In this document: in pieces, positions 17,040 to 26,469 of the stretch
How positions within the stretch are numbered: position 1 is the stretch's first letter
Layout of the letters: every line of letters starts with the position of its first letter
Source of the DNA: a bacterium SCSIO 12827
GTDB lineage: Bacteria > Pseudomonadota > Alphaproteobacteria > Rhodospirillales > Casp-alpha2
Reading direction: 5' to 3'
Length of the DNA: 64,000 nucleotides
Assembly (NCBI GenBank): GCA_024397995.1
Contig: CP073746.1
Location: 2,601,501-2,665,500, forward strand
Made by a program: the position numbers and the translations under genes
Notes under the pieces: model-generated
Database searches by the model: none
What the model was told of the DNA's origin: nothing
What the model saw: only the letters and a program-made list of their open reading frames with translations

Positions 17040-17368
17040 TGAGCAGTCCCATCGATACCACGCTCGTCGGTCTGCAGACCGCGCCTTCGGCCAAGGCCGG
17101 GGCCCTGACCGGCAAGACGCACAACGCAATGTCCATGCAGCGCATGCGCGCCGTCGCCGAAGATTTCGAGTCGGTCTTCATTTCCGAAATGATCCGCCCG
17201 ATGTTCGAAAACATCGAAGCCGAAAAGCCCTTTGGCGGCGGCCCTGCCGAAGACATCTGGCGCAACTTGCAGATCGACGAATACGGCAAGGCCATTTCCA
17301 AGGCCGGCGGCGTCGGCATCGCCGATACCGTTCTCGACCAGCTTATCCGCATGCAGGAGGCGCGCTGA
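17039..17368 (+). CDS. Rod-binding protein (FlgJ N-terminal domain / CheL-like)
   Basis: 109 residues. It carries the rod-binding domain with AEDFESVFISEMIRPMFE and the C-terminal YGKAISKAGGVGIADTVLDQLIR segment. The muramidase half of enterobacterial FlgJ is absent, as in Caulobacter CheL. It likely caps or scaffolds rod assembly in the periplasm, with a separate lytic enzyme elsewhere. The start overlaps the flgI stop, so translation is probably coupled. Confidence 0.9.
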   Translation: MSSPIDTTLVGLQTAPSAKAGALTGKTHNAMSMQRMRAVAEDFESVFISEMIRPMFENIEAEKPFGGGPAEDIWRNLQIDEYGKAISKAGGVGIADTVLDQLIRMQEAR

Positions 17369-17396
17369 CAAGCGCCCGACAGGAGGACCAAATTTC

Positions 17397-17840
17397 ATGG
17401 AACCGATGGAACGTCTTGAGAAGATGGTCGAACTGACCGACCACTTAAGCGACCTAGTCGAAGCCGAGAACCTGGCGCTCGAAGAACGCCGGTTCCTCGA
17501 CGTGGAGGCCATGCTCGAAGACAAGGCGACACTCGCGCGCCTGTATGAAAACAGCATGAAGGATTTGGACGAAGCCAACCTGGACTGGAAGGCAATTCCG
17601 CCCGACCTGCACGAGAAGCTGACGACCGCGGGCACCCGCCTGGCCAACGCCGTCGGCGAAAACGCCATGCGTCTTGAAATCGGCATGACCGCCAACAAGC
17701 AGGTCATCGATTTGTTCGCCGAAGCCGTGCAGAAAGCCGTTCCCCATTCCGGCACCTATTCGAAGAACGGCCGCACCGGCAAGGAAGGCACCCGCGCGGC
17801 TGCCAATTCCGTCGCCGTCGCTCTTGACCAGAACCTTTAA
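17397..17840 (+). CDS. FlgN-like flagellar export chaperone candidate
   Basis: 147 residues, almost entirely helical, acidic in the first two thirds with heptad patterns (LVEAENLALEERRFLDVEAML, then IGMTANKQVIDLFAEAV). A C-terminal basic disordered tail follows. It lies directly upstream of flgK and flgL, the clients of FlgN, and its size fits. Primary sequence similarity among FlgN proteins is low, so the call rests mostly on position and fold pattern. AGGAGGA precedes ATG 17397. Confidence 0.75.
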   Translation: MEPMERLEKMVELTDHLSDLVEAENLALEERRFLDVEAMLEDKATLARLYENSMKDLDEANLDWKAIPPDLHEKLTTAGTRLANAVGENAMRLEIGMTANKQVIDLFAEAVQKAVPHSGTYSKNGRTGKEGTRAAANSVAVALDQNL

Positions 17841-17876
17841 CCGCCTTCCGACCGAACACACGGGAACCGAACGACC

Positions 17877-20195
17877 ATGGGCGACATCACACAAGCACTG
17901 AGAGCGGCACAAAGCGGCCTGCTGGCGAACCAGACAGCGCTCAACATCGTTTCCCAAAACGTCGCCAACGTGAATACCCCGGGGTATTCGCGAAAGATCA
18001 TCCAACAGCAATCGGTGGTGCTGGCCGGTCAGGGTGCGGGGGTGTCGATCGCCGACTTTACCCGCGTCGTCGACAGCGGCCTGCTCAAGTCGATCCGCCA
18101 GGAGTTGGGTGAACTGAACAGTGTCTCGGTTCAGGAAGGATATTTCCAACGCATACAGGAAACGTTCGGCACCCCGGGAGACAACACTTCCATCTCGCAT
18201 ATTCTGGAAGAGTTCAAGGAAGCGGCGGAACTGCTCGCCGTGTCTCCGGATCGTATCCTTGAGCAGAGCGAACTCGTTCGCCAGGCCCAGGCAGCAGTTG
18301 AAAAATTCGCCGCCATGAGCCGGACGATCCAGGATTTGCGTCTCCAGGCAGACCAACAGATCGCCGCCGTCGTCTCCGAGATGAATCAATTGACGGCCGA
18401 CATCGATCAGCTCAACGACGACATCATCCGCTTTGGTTCGACCGGCAACGACACCACGGACCTTGAAGATCAGCGCGACAACAAGATCGACCGTCTTTCC
18501 GAATTGGTCGATATTCGTTTCTTCTCGCGCAACGATGGCGACGTCGTCGTGTTCACGTCCTCAGGCCTGACGCTCGTCGATACCATTCCGCCGACCATCA
18601 CCCACGAGTCCGCGGCCGCCATGAGCTCGACCTCGACGGTCGCCAGTGGCCAGATCGACGGCATCTATGTAGGCGAACGGCTTGCCATCAACGACCTGAC
18701 GACCCAGGCCCGCGGCGGTCAGCTGGCCGGGCTGCTCGACATGCGCGACGACGTTCTGCCGAACCTGCAGTCGCAGCTTGACGAATTGGCGGCCCAATTG
18801 CGCGACCAGATCAACCTGGTCCACAACCGCGGCACGCCGTATCCCGGCCACCAGGAACTGACCGGTCAGCGTATTTTTGCCCTGCCTCAGGAACAGACGA
18901 TTTCTCTGAGTGGAACAGACGACGTTGCGATTGTGTTGATGGACGCCGACGGCGCCCAGACGGTTTCGATCCGGCTGTCCGAAATCCTGAGCGGCACCGG
19001 CAACGGCCAGACCTTCGGTGACGGCACCGACGACAGCGGCGGCATCACCATCACGGAGATGGCCGCACGGCTTGAAGATTTCTTCCAGCTGAACGGCGCC
19101 CCCTCGGCATCGGTAACACTGAACTCTCAGAGTCAGCTGTCGATCAACCTCAACAACACAGCGCTCGGCTTCGGCTTCCGTGACGAAACCGGTTCGGCGG
19201 ATGGCAGCGACTTCGAAGACGCCTCGATCCAGTTCGACAAGGATGCCGACGGAACCGTCGATGAAACCATTTCCGGGTTCTCCAGCTTCTTCGGCCTGAA
19301 CAACCTGTTCGTCGATGGCCTGGCGGAAAACATCTACGATTCAAACGTGCTCAGCTCCAGCTTCGTGAGCACCTCCGCGGTCCTCAGCTTCCGTGATGCG
19401 AACACGCCGGACACGGGGTCGGGTCCCGAATATCTGGGACAGGTGGTCATTCCGGCCGGTGCGACCCTGCAGCAGATCGCCGACCTGATCAACAACGGCG
19501 GCACGGACACATCCGGAATGTTCTATCCCGTCGGCGCGCCCGTCGCCGGAACCAGTTTTTCGGCGGTCGAAAACATCACGGCCTCCGTGATTCCGGATGG
19601 CTCAGGCTTCCGGCTGCGCATCGCTCATGACGACGGTAGATCCTTCACCATCACGCATTCCGCCTCTCCCGGCGGCGCCCCGGCGACCGCCGGCACGACA
19701 CTGCTCAGCGAACTAGGCATGAAGGAAGCCGATGTTCGGGTATCGTCCGCGATTTCCGTACGGCAGGATATCATCTCCGCCCCCAGTCTTGTTTCCTCCG
19801 GGCGCCTGGAGTTTGATTCAACGAAGGGTCAGGCCGGCGAATATCTGACCTCTCCCGGTAGCAATGGCGTCGCCCAGGAACTGTCCGCGATATTGTCCAA
19901 CTCCAACTCATTCGCCGTTTCGGGCGGCCTGCCGTCGTTGAACGTCAGCTTTTCCGAGTATGCCTCATCGATCATCGCACGCAGCTCGTCGCTTGCCGAC
20001 ACCAACGATCGCCAGATCAGCAGCCAGCGCACCTTGACCGAAAGCCTGCAGTTCAAATCCGACAGTATTCGGGGCGTCAATCTGGACGAGGAACTGGCGG
20101 ACCTGATCGTCTTTGAACAGGCATTCTCGGCAGCAGCGCGCGTGATTTCCGTCATCCAGGAAATGATTGATCGCCTGGAACAGGCCGTGGCCTAG
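17877..20195 (+). CDS. flgK: Hook-associated protein 1 FlgK
   Basis: 772 residues against about 550 in Escherichia coli. The N terminus has SQNVANVNTPGYSRKIIQQQ (about 26-45) and the C terminus ends with LDEELADLIVFEQAFSAAARVISVIQEMIDRL, both canonical for FlgK. The central domain is enlarged. FlgK forms the first hook-filament junction zone after export by the type III apparatus. It is followed by flgL after an 11-base gap. Confidence 0.96.
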   Translation: MGDITQALRAAQSGLLANQTALNIVSQNVANVNTPGYSRKIIQQQSVVLAGQGAGVSIADFTRVVDSGLLKSIRQELGELNSVSVQEGYFQRIQETFGTPGDNTSISHILEEFKEAAELLAVSPDRILEQSELVRQAQAAVEKFAAMSRTIQDLRLQADQQIAAVVSEMNQLTADIDQLNDDIIRFGSTGNDTTDLEDQRDNKIDRLSELVDIRFFSRNDGDVVVFTSSGLTLVDTIPPTITHESAAAMSSTSTVASGQIDGIYVGERLAINDLTTQARGGQLAGLLDMRDDVLPNLQSQLDELAAQLRDQINLVHNRGTPYPGHQELTGQRIFALPQEQTISLSGTDDVAIVLMDADGAQTVSIRLSEILSGTGNGQTFGDGTDDSGGITITEMAARLEDFFQLNGAPSASVTLNSQSQLSINLNNTALGFGFRDETGSADGSDFEDASIQFDKDADGTVDETISGFSSFFGLNNLFVDGLAENIYDSNVLSSSFVSTSAVLSFRDANTPDTGSGPEYLGQVVIPAGATLQQIADLINNGGTDTSGMFYPVGAPVAGTSFSAVENITASVIPDGSGFRLRIAHDDGRSFTITHSASPGGAPATAGTTLLSELGMKEADVRVSSAISVRQDIISAPSLVSSGRLEFDSTKGQAGEYLTSPGSNGVAQELSAILSNSNSFAVSGGLPSLNVSFSEYASSIIARSSSLADTNDRQISSQRTLTESLQFKSDSIRGVNLDEELADLIVFEQAFSAAARVISVIQEMIDRLEQAVA

Positions 20196-20206
20196 GGGAT
20201 TAGACG

Positions 20207-22624
20207 ATGACCAGAATCAGCAGCTCCGCCTCCAACACCATTCTGATTAGTCGTTTTCTGCAAACGCAGAGGACGCTGCAGGATCTGGAAACGCAGGTCG
20301 GGACAGAGAAGCGGACTCAGACCTACAGTGGTCTCGCCCTGTCGTCCCAACGTCTGCTTAACATTGAGAACGCCAAAGCCAGCCTAGAGCGTTTCAATTC
20401 AAACAACGACCAGGCCCAGCTTCGTCTCGACGTTCAGACAACGGCCCTCACCGGGATTCGCGGCGCAATTTCCGATTTCCGGGAACTTCTACTGGGCTTT
20501 TCCAATGGCGACCTGACCGACCCGGAGCGGATCGAGCAGATCCAGGCCGATGCCTTTCGTTCACTGAAGGACATTCAGAACTACCTGAACACCGAGGCTG
20601 ACGGCCGCTATGTCTTCGGCGGCGGCACGGTTCGCACGGAACCGGTCAGTTTTGGTTTATCGACGGTGTCGGCGTTCCAATCAATTTACGACGGTGCACG
20701 CGTCACGTATCCGACGACGCGCGAAGCGCATCTGGAAAAGTTTTCCATCAGCCGCAGCAACGTGGACCTGAACCCGGCCCATCTGACGTTCGAGCAAACC
20801 GACGCGGGTACGGGCAAAAGCCGAATCAATACCACCGCATCCAGCGGCCAGTTCCAGAACATCGCCGCCGGCACGACGATCACGATATCCGGCACGGTCG
20901 GCGGGGTGAACGACGGCGTCTATACGGTCGACAGCGTGGACCCCAACGGTCTGTGGATCGATGTGCGGACGGAGCAACTGACGGATGAAGGCACCGCCCT
21001 CGTGCCGATCTTCGCGGAGTTCAGCTACCCTGATCCCGAAGACCCCCGGCAAATGACGAGCATCACCACCAACGTCACTTTCGATCGCCGTACCAATACC
21101 ATCACGGCCATAAACGCCGATGCCCTGGAAGCCATTCCGGAAGGATCGATGGTCACCATATCGGGCACGACCGACAACAACGGCTCGTTCACGGTCGCCA
21201 GCAACGACGGCACGGACCTGGTGGTCGAAAGCAAGCGCCTCGTTTCCGACGGCGGTTCCAACAGCACCCTCGAAGTCTTGGGGGGCGCCAACCCGCTGAC
21301 ATTCTCCGTCGGCACCGGCCCTGACGGCGAAGACCAGATCATCACCAACACAGCCACCTTCGGAACCCTGGAGGCCGGCCAACGCATCAAGATCAACAAC
21401 ACCAATACGGAAAACGACGGCAAGATATTCACGGTCCAGAGCGTTGCCGACGACGGAACAAACGTGACGATCACCTTGGCGTCGGATGAAAGCCTGGATG
21501 ATACCGTCCCGACCGTCACTACGGGTGTGGTCTCGCTGAACGCTCTGCCGTTCTCCTTCAACGCGGCGGAACGGAACTTCTATTTTGACGCGGGCGCCGC
21601 CGGCGCCGACGAGGTTGTTTTCACGGATGGCGGTGCGGGCCAGGACACGATCGCCCTCACCGGCGCGACCTTCACCGACGCGAAGGGCAACCTGTTGCCG
21701 GCCGGCACGCGGATCACCGTCAGTGGCGGCACCGGCAACGACGGCACCTACACGATCGAATCCATTTCCACCGACGGCACGACCGCGACCCTGGTCGCCA
21801 CCGACAACCTTGCCGGCGGCACCGCGACCGAAACAGCGGCCGTTCTGGCCGGAACCGGGTCCATTACCTACACCGACAACGATCCCGCCGCGGACAGCAT
21901 CACCCTGGGCGGCGGTTATTTCCGTGACCCCGACGGCAACAACCTGCCGGCCGGCACCCGAATTACCTTCGCCGGCACCACCGGTGGCCTGAACGATAAT
22001 ACGTACACGATCGCCTCGGTCTCCGCAGACGGCCTGACGGCAACGCTGATTCCGACAGATGCGGTCGATGACACCACCCCGACGCAAACCGCCGGCACGA
22101 TCAGCGTTGGCGGCACGGTCGGCACCATCTCGGCGACCAGCTATTACAAGGGCGACACCTCGACCCAGACCCACCGCGTCAGCGAGTCGCGGTCGTTCGA
22201 ATTCGACATCACGGGGATCGACCCGGCGTTTGAAAAAGCGATCCGCGGCATGTTCCTCATTCTGCAGGGTGAAACCGGCACCGAGGGCGGCCTCGACCGA
22301 AACCAGAACCGGATCAGCGAAGGGCTGTATCTACTCGACGATGCCCTCGACCGGACGAACAATCAGCCCCCTCCGTTCGGAGCAGAGTTGGACAGCAACA
22401 TCGAGGAAATGGAAATCATCCTCGGTTATCGGGCCGTGTTGCTGAGCGATGTAAAGAAATCGAACGAGACGATTATCTCTTCGTTCCAAACCAGCGTCTC
22501 GTCGATAGAGGATATCGACCCGCTTGAAGCGATCACCAAGCTACTGGATACGCAGCGCACCCTGGAGGCCTCCTATCAGACCTTCGCCCGCGTCCGTCAG
22601 CTCAGCCTGTCGAACTTCCTGTAA
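20207..22624 (+). CDS. flgL: Hook-associated protein 3 FlgL with giant repeat insertion
   Basis: 805 residues, more than twice the usual 300-320. Conserved terminal helices are present: MTRISSSASNTILISRFLQT at the start, DVQTTALTGIRGAISDFRELLLGFSNGDLT with RYVFGGGTVRTEPV near 60-150, and EMEIILGYRAVLLSDVKKSNE with a C-terminal LEASYQTFARVRQLSLSNFL. Between them, about residues 204-626 contain five repeats of about 55-60 residues with the consensus AGTRITISGTxGxNDGTYTIxSVSxDG. These look like small beta domains exposed at the junction surface. The repeats keep frame and composition, so this is an intact enlarged FlgL rather than an artefact. Confidence 0.93.
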   Translation: MTRISSSASNTILISRFLQTQRTLQDLETQVGTEKRTQTYSGLALSSQRLLNIENAKASLERFNSNNDQAQLRLDVQTTALTGIRGAISDFRELLLGFSNGDLTDPERIEQIQADAFRSLKDIQNYLNTEADGRYVFGGGTVRTEPVSFGLSTVSAFQSIYDGARVTYPTTREAHLEKFSISRSNVDLNPAHLTFEQTDAGTGKSRINTTASSGQFQNIAAGTTITISGTVGGVNDGVYTVDSVDPNGLWIDVRTEQLTDEGTALVPIFAEFSYPDPEDPRQMTSITTNVTFDRRTNTITAINADALEAIPEGSMVTISGTTDNNGSFTVASNDGTDLVVESKRLVSDGGSNSTLEVLGGANPLTFSVGTGPDGEDQIITNTATFGTLEAGQRIKINNTNTENDGKIFTVQSVADDGTNVTITLASDESLDDTVPTVTTGVVSLNALPFSFNAAERNFYFDAGAAGADEVVFTDGGAGQDTIALTGATFTDAKGNLLPAGTRITVSGGTGNDGTYTIESISTDGTTATLVATDNLAGGTATETAAVLAGTGSITYTDNDPAADSITLGGGYFRDPDGNNLPAGTRITFAGTTGGLNDNTYTIASVSADGLTATLIPTDAVDDTTPTQTAGTISVGGTVGTISATSYYKGDTSTQTHRVSESRSFEFDITGIDPAFEKAIRGMFLILQGETGTEGGLDRNQNRISEGLYLLDDALDRTNNQPPPFGAELDSNIEEMEIILGYRAVLLSDVKKSNETIISSFQTSVSSIEDIDPLEAITKLLDTQRTLEASYQTFARVRQLSLSNFL
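20819..22085 (+). repeat. Five tandem beta-module repeats inside flgL
   Basis: Repeat cores are, in order: AAGTTITISGTVGGVNDGVY, PEGSMVTISGTTDNNGSFTV, EAGQRIKINNTNTENDGKIF, PAGTRITVSGGTGNDGTYTI and PAGTRITFAGTTGGLNDNTY. Each is followed by an S(V/I)S-DG stretch and an acidic linker. Repeats 4 and 5 are the most alike. Single copies occur in both hook proteins of this window. Confidence 0.85.
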
Positions 22625-22724
22625 TCTTCCCGCATTGACGGCCGTCACATTCGTATATTTTTCTGTAGGTTAGGGTGTTATGCCATCCGACCAGTTGCGC
22701 TCGGCGTTAATCTTATGACAACTT

Positions 22725-22770
22725 AATTTGTCGATGATCGGATGCTAAATTTATCGATGAGCGCATGCTA
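22725..22770. repeat. Tandem 23-base repeat upstream of flaF
   Basis: Two adjacent units (22725-22747 and 22748-22770) match at 20 of 23 positions. The shared core is AATTTrTCGATGAkCGsATG followed by CTA. They end 37 bases before the flaF start. Spacing of about two helical turns and placement suggest a binding site for an unknown regulator. Confidence 0.7.
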
Positions 22771-22807
22771 AGATGCGCTGCTGTTAATTTGGGAATGCAT
22801 TCAACAA

Positions 22808-23302
22808 ATGCCTCCATACGAGAATCAGGTCAAAAAATACGAACGTCGCCCGACCGTCGGGAATCCGGCGCAGACGGAAGCCTGGGCCCTTATTGAAGCG
22901 GCCAAGCGAATGGCCGTCTCGATTGCCTATGACGCCGGTGACGCCAAAGCCACCAAGGATGCGCGCAAGGCGTCACTGCGCCTGAATTGGCGGTTATGGA
23001 CGATTTTCCAGTCTGAATTGACGACCGAGCGGTCCGATGTGCCCGACGAAATTCGGATCAACATGCTGACGCTCTGCAAGTTTGTCGACAAGCATACGGT
23101 CGGTGCCTTGGTGAATCCGACACCAGAGGCCATCACCGTTTTGATCGATATTAATCGCAATATCGCCGCCGGTTTGGCGCAAATTCCAGAAGAAGCCGAC
23201 CAGGCCGAGGGGCAACCTGCGACCCCATCCAAAGGCTCGGCCGATGCGGCGCCTGCGCCCGACGGGCCGCCGGAGCGTCTGAACATCGATACGGAAATTT
23301 GA
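22808..23302 (+). CDS. flaF: Flagellin synthesis regulator FlaF
   Basis: 164 residues, longer than the usual 110-125 because of a Pro/Ala-rich tail after about residue 125. The FlaF domain is clear: AQTEAWALIEAAKRM, then ARKASLRLNWRLWTIFQSEL and IRINMLTLCKFVDKHT. FlaF is required for flagellin translation or secretion in Caulobacter, acting opposite to FlbT. No sigma-54 promoter is visible; the 23-base tandem repeat lies upstream. The start ATG 22808 fits the domain, though its ribosome site is weak. Confidence 0.93.
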   Translation: MPPYENQVKKYERRPTVGNPAQTEAWALIEAAKRMAVSIAYDAGDAKATKDARKASLRLNWRLWTIFQSELTTERSDVPDEIRINMLTLCKFVDKHTVGALVNPTPEAITVLIDINRNIAAGLAQIPEEADQAEGQPATPSKGSADAAPAPDGPPERLNIDTEI

Positions 23303-23398
23303 TGCCGCGGGCGGCCCGGTCACATCCGCAGCCGTCAGCTTGACATACTCACGTCCGGACATCCACTTCTCGGCCTCACCGATAAGCACCCCCCCATC

Positions 23399-25345
23399 AT
23401 GATGAACAAAGACGAAAATACTAAGGATTTCTACGACGGCGTCAGGGACGCGTGCCGCCTGATTTTGAACCGCCAGACCCAGGAAGGCCTAGACGCAATC
23501 GATGAATTGCAGCGTCAGCGCCCAGAGGCGGCGGAAGTCTCTTACCTCATGGGGCTTGCCGCCATAACGATGGACGAATACGGCAAGGCTCTGGTCATGA
23601 TTGAAGAGGCCCATGACCAGGATCCCGAATGCTACGAGTATTCCGAGGTCCTGGCCAATCTACATGTGCGCGTCGGCAACCTGAACGAAGGTGTGTATTT
23701 CGCCAAACTATCGACGACCCTGGAGCCGCACCCTTACGTATTCGACCTAATTCCCGCCGATATGACGAATTTCTTCGTTTCCCTGGAGCAGGCTGCAGTC
23801 CCGCGCCATTACATCTACGGCTACGTCAAACTGTGCAAAAGCGAATTCGAAATCGCGATCCGTGAGTTCAATCGCCACCTCGCGCTTGACCCTCTGTCGA
23901 TGGAAGCCCACCGGGATATCAGCGCCGCCTATCTTGCGATTGGCCAGTACGAACATGCGATCTTCCACATCCAAAAAGCGCTTGAGCTTGCTCCAGACGA
24001 TTCCTCATGCCATTTCCGCGCCGGCCAGGTGAGCAAACGAATTGGCGCCCACGATCCCGCCCTCTATCATTTTCGTAAAGTCCTCGCGGACGAGGAGGAC
24101 TCCCTGGAAAGGGCTGCGGCGAGCTACGCCCTAGCACAAGGCCTGCCTAATTTGGATAAGGCCGCTTTGGCGGAAATGAAGGCCGGTCTCGACCGGATAG
24201 TGTCGGATGTCGCCGCGCTTCCCGAAGAAGCCCAGCCGATCTCGACGCGAAAAGACCGTATCCATGTCTGCTATGTGGTTAACAATTCCTGGCATTACGA
24301 TGTCGCCTCGCACCTTGAACCTATTCTGCAAACCCATGACCGCAATAAATTCGAGGTTTATCTGTATCAACAGAACCAAGGCAGGAGTGCGTTCATCCAG
24401 CAGTTGAACAACGCGGCCGACCTTGAACGAAAGCTTTGGGAAGTCGATAACGAAATGGCGTCGATTCTTGTCGGCGGTGACGAGATCGATATTCTGGTCA
24501 ACATGTGCAGCCCTGAACTGGACAGCCGAGCGACCTTGTTCGCCATGGCGCCGACGGCGATTCAGGTCGGCTTTCACGGTGCTAATTTCGGATTGGGCGC
24601 GCCCGGCATCACGCATGTAATTACCGACCCTTCTAGCGAAGAAGCGATGCGAGCCCAGCTTGGTGAAGGACAGTCCTTGATCACTCTGCTGCCGGGCATG
24701 TGGACCATGAAGCCGTCCTACATGCTGCCCGACCCAACGGAATCGCCGGCGGAAAAAAACGGATTTGTCACTTTCGGCGCCCATTGCGTGCCCGAAGAGC
24801 TGACGGAATCCACTGTAAAACTGTTCGCCGACGTGCTGAGACGGACCCCGAACAGCCGCCTGTTGCTGGGGGCCGCCGGCAACTGCGACACCTATCCTGG
24901 CCGCCGCTTCAAGGATCTTCTGAACGATGCGGAATTGGCCTCCCGTGTCTCCGTGTGGCCCGACGAGGGCGTCGGTGAAAAGTGGATGCCCAACCCGAAT
25001 TACTGGCGGGATATCGATATTTTCCTGGCCCCAGGTCCGCTGACGGCACCCTTGCGGGCAGCCGACGCATTGTGGATGGGGATCCCGGTAATCTCGCTTA
25101 CCGGAACGCTACCCGCGGAATGCATGGCAACCAGCATCCTCGCGGCGGCGGCAAAAATGCAATGGTCACACAATGATCCGGATAACTGGGTCAGTAAGGC
25201 CACAGAGCTTGCCGCGGATTCTCTCGCGCTGGCCAGCCTGCGTGCGTCCTTGCGCGATGATCTCCGTACTAGCGCATTATTCAATCCGCTTGCCCAGGTG
25301 CGCGCGTTGGAAACTCTCTTCACGGAACTGGTCGACGCACGCTGA
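23399..25345 (+). CDS. TPR protein with GT41 (OGT/SPINDLY-like) glycosyltransferase domain
   Basis: 648 residues. Tetratricopeptide repeats cover about 15-240, for example FNRHLALDPLSMEAHRDISAAYLAIGQ and HIQKALELAPDD. From about residue 285 a GT-B-like domain follows, with DILVNMCSPELDSRATLFAMAPTAIQVGFHG, where GFHG stands in for the canonical Gly-(Tyr/Phe)-pro-Gly-(Thr/Ser) acceptor loop, and late YWRDIDIFLAPGPLTAPLRAADALWMGIPVISL, typical of the nucleotide-sugar site of O-GlcNAc-transferase-like proteins. It probably O-glycosylates a protein in the cytoplasm, and its place between flaF and maf suggests flagellin. Two start codons lie in tandem (23399, 23402). The substrate is inference. Confidence 0.82.
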   Translation: MMNKDENTKDFYDGVRDACRLILNRQTQEGLDAIDELQRQRPEAAEVSYLMGLAAITMDEYGKALVMIEEAHDQDPECYEYSEVLANLHVRVGNLNEGVYFAKLSTTLEPHPYVFDLIPADMTNFFVSLEQAAVPRHYIYGYVKLCKSEFEIAIREFNRHLALDPLSMEAHRDISAAYLAIGQYEHAIFHIQKALELAPDDSSCHFRAGQVSKRIGAHDPALYHFRKVLADEEDSLERAAASYALAQGLPNLDKAALAEMKAGLDRIVSDVAALPEEAQPISTRKDRIHVCYVVNNSWHYDVASHLEPILQTHDRNKFEVYLYQQNQGRSAFIQQLNNAADLERKLWEVDNEMASILVGGDEIDILVNMCSPELDSRATLFAMAPTAIQVGFHGANFGLGAPGITHVITDPSSEEAMRAQLGEGQSLITLLPGMWTMKPSYMLPDPTESPAEKNGFVTFGAHCVPEELTESTVKLFADVLRRTPNSRLLLGAAGNCDTYPGRRFKDLLNDAELASRVSVWPDEGVGEKWMPNPNYWRDIDIFLAPGPLTAPLRAADALWMGIPVISLTGTLPAECMATSILAAAAKMQWSHNDPDNWVSKATELAADSLALASLRASLRDDLRTSALFNPLAQVRALETLFTELVDAR

Positions 25346-25449
25346 CCGCCCTGCCCTACGTGCAGGCACCGCGATAATTGGCACGACACGCGAACGGCGC
25401 ACTTAAAATGCGTCCCGTTCCCTCAGCAATCGCCGAGGGGGCCTTATAA

Positions 25450-26271
25450 TCAAGAAATGATGTTAACTGCGGAACCCGGCGGTGGCATCATGGGTTTGAG
25501 GCTGTTTGCGAGCGCATCGCTCAGGCCGGAACTGATTTCAAACGAAATGGAAATCGCCCGCAACAGGTTGCCAAGGTCTGCCTCGGCGGAAGCGATCTCA
25601 TCCTCCCGTCTGGCCTTTTCCTCGGACGTCAGTTCGATCAGTTCGGCTTCCACATTGGCAAATTTCGATTGAATTTGCTGTTCGACGCCCAGCGTCGTGC
25701 TTGCTGTTTGCTGGGATACCGTGATCGCGACGCTGACTTCCGTCTGCAACGCGGTCAAGGAATCGGAAACAGCAGCATTGTCCGTCAACGGGCCCTCTGT
25801 CACCTCCAGAGCTCTGATTGAGGCGACGTCTTCTTTCAGCCGTTTGATGACCTGAGCGTCGTTGATGTCCGGGTGCGAGAATACGTAAAGGCGCTCGATC
25901 TTATCGGCGACGATATCACGCTGCGCCTGGAATGCGGCGACTTCGTCCGCATCCACGTTCGCATCCGTATTGAAGGTCTGGAACAGGGTAGAGACCTCGT
26001 CGAAAATGGTTTCCAAGGCCCCCGCATTGTTCAAATTGCCCTGGCGAAAATCCTGCAAAGCCGGCAAGGAATCCAGCAGGGCCTGCTGGCGCTCGGACAA
26101 ATCAGTGATCCGCCGCTCGAGCGTCGACGACGTCGTGGTGATATCACCAATCTTTTCGTTGTGACGACCGATCAGCGCGTTTTGCAGCAGGTTGAACTGC
26201 AATTCAAAGCCCGACCGTTGATTGCGCAACGCCGTGTTGGCGAGAGTATATGCAAACGGTGGCAATTCCAT
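25450..26271 (-). CDS. Unrecognised coiled-coil protein in flagellar island
   Basis: 273 residues without signal peptide, Cys or membrane helix. Long helices with heptad patterns include SSTLERRITDLSERQQALLDSLP (about 48-70) and AELIELTSEEKARREDEIASAEADL (about 210-235). Ser, Ala, Gln and Asn are frequent between them. The composition and helix-rich ends recall proteins exported by the flagellar apparatus, but I cannot assign a family. It is convergent with the GT41 gene and divergent from the next large gene. No strong ribosome site precedes ATG 26271. Role unknown. Confidence 0.7.
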   Translation of the reverse strand: MELPPFAYTLANTALRNQRSGFELQFNLLQNALIGRHNEKIGDITTTSSTLERRITDLSERQQALLDSLPALQDFRQGNLNNAGALETIFDEVSTLFQTFNTDANVDADEVAAFQAQRDIVADKIERLYVFSHPDINDAQVIKRLKEDVASIRALEVTEGPLTDNAAVSDSLTALQTEVSVAITVSQQTASTTLGVEQQIQSKFANVEAELIELTSEEKARREDEIASAEADLGNLLRAISISFEISSGLSDALANSLKPMMPPPGSAVNIIS

Positions 26272-26469
26272 TTTGCGTCTACTTTCAATGCAGGGAGATC
26301 ATCTCCCGAAGCCAAATCCAGAATCCTCACTAGGCAAAAATTGCCGAGTAAAATCCATGACTTAGAATATACCACAAACATGAAAATTACGCGACATCGA
26401 TTCGACATCGCGCTTCTGCGGGAGAAATCTAGGTCGCGCCCATTCAGGGTTCAGAGTAGGATTGAGGGC

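Noticed and set aside
20681-22174. 497-residue minus-strand frame opposite the flgL repeats
   Set aside because: Gly/Val/Arg-rich pattern is the mirror of the repeated beta modules; flgL is conserved at both ends and in frame throughout.
25873-26469. N-terminal extension of the large protein at 26470
   Set aside because: The extension is antisense to the coiled-coil gene and has no ribosome site; starts at 26470 or 26380 are better supported.
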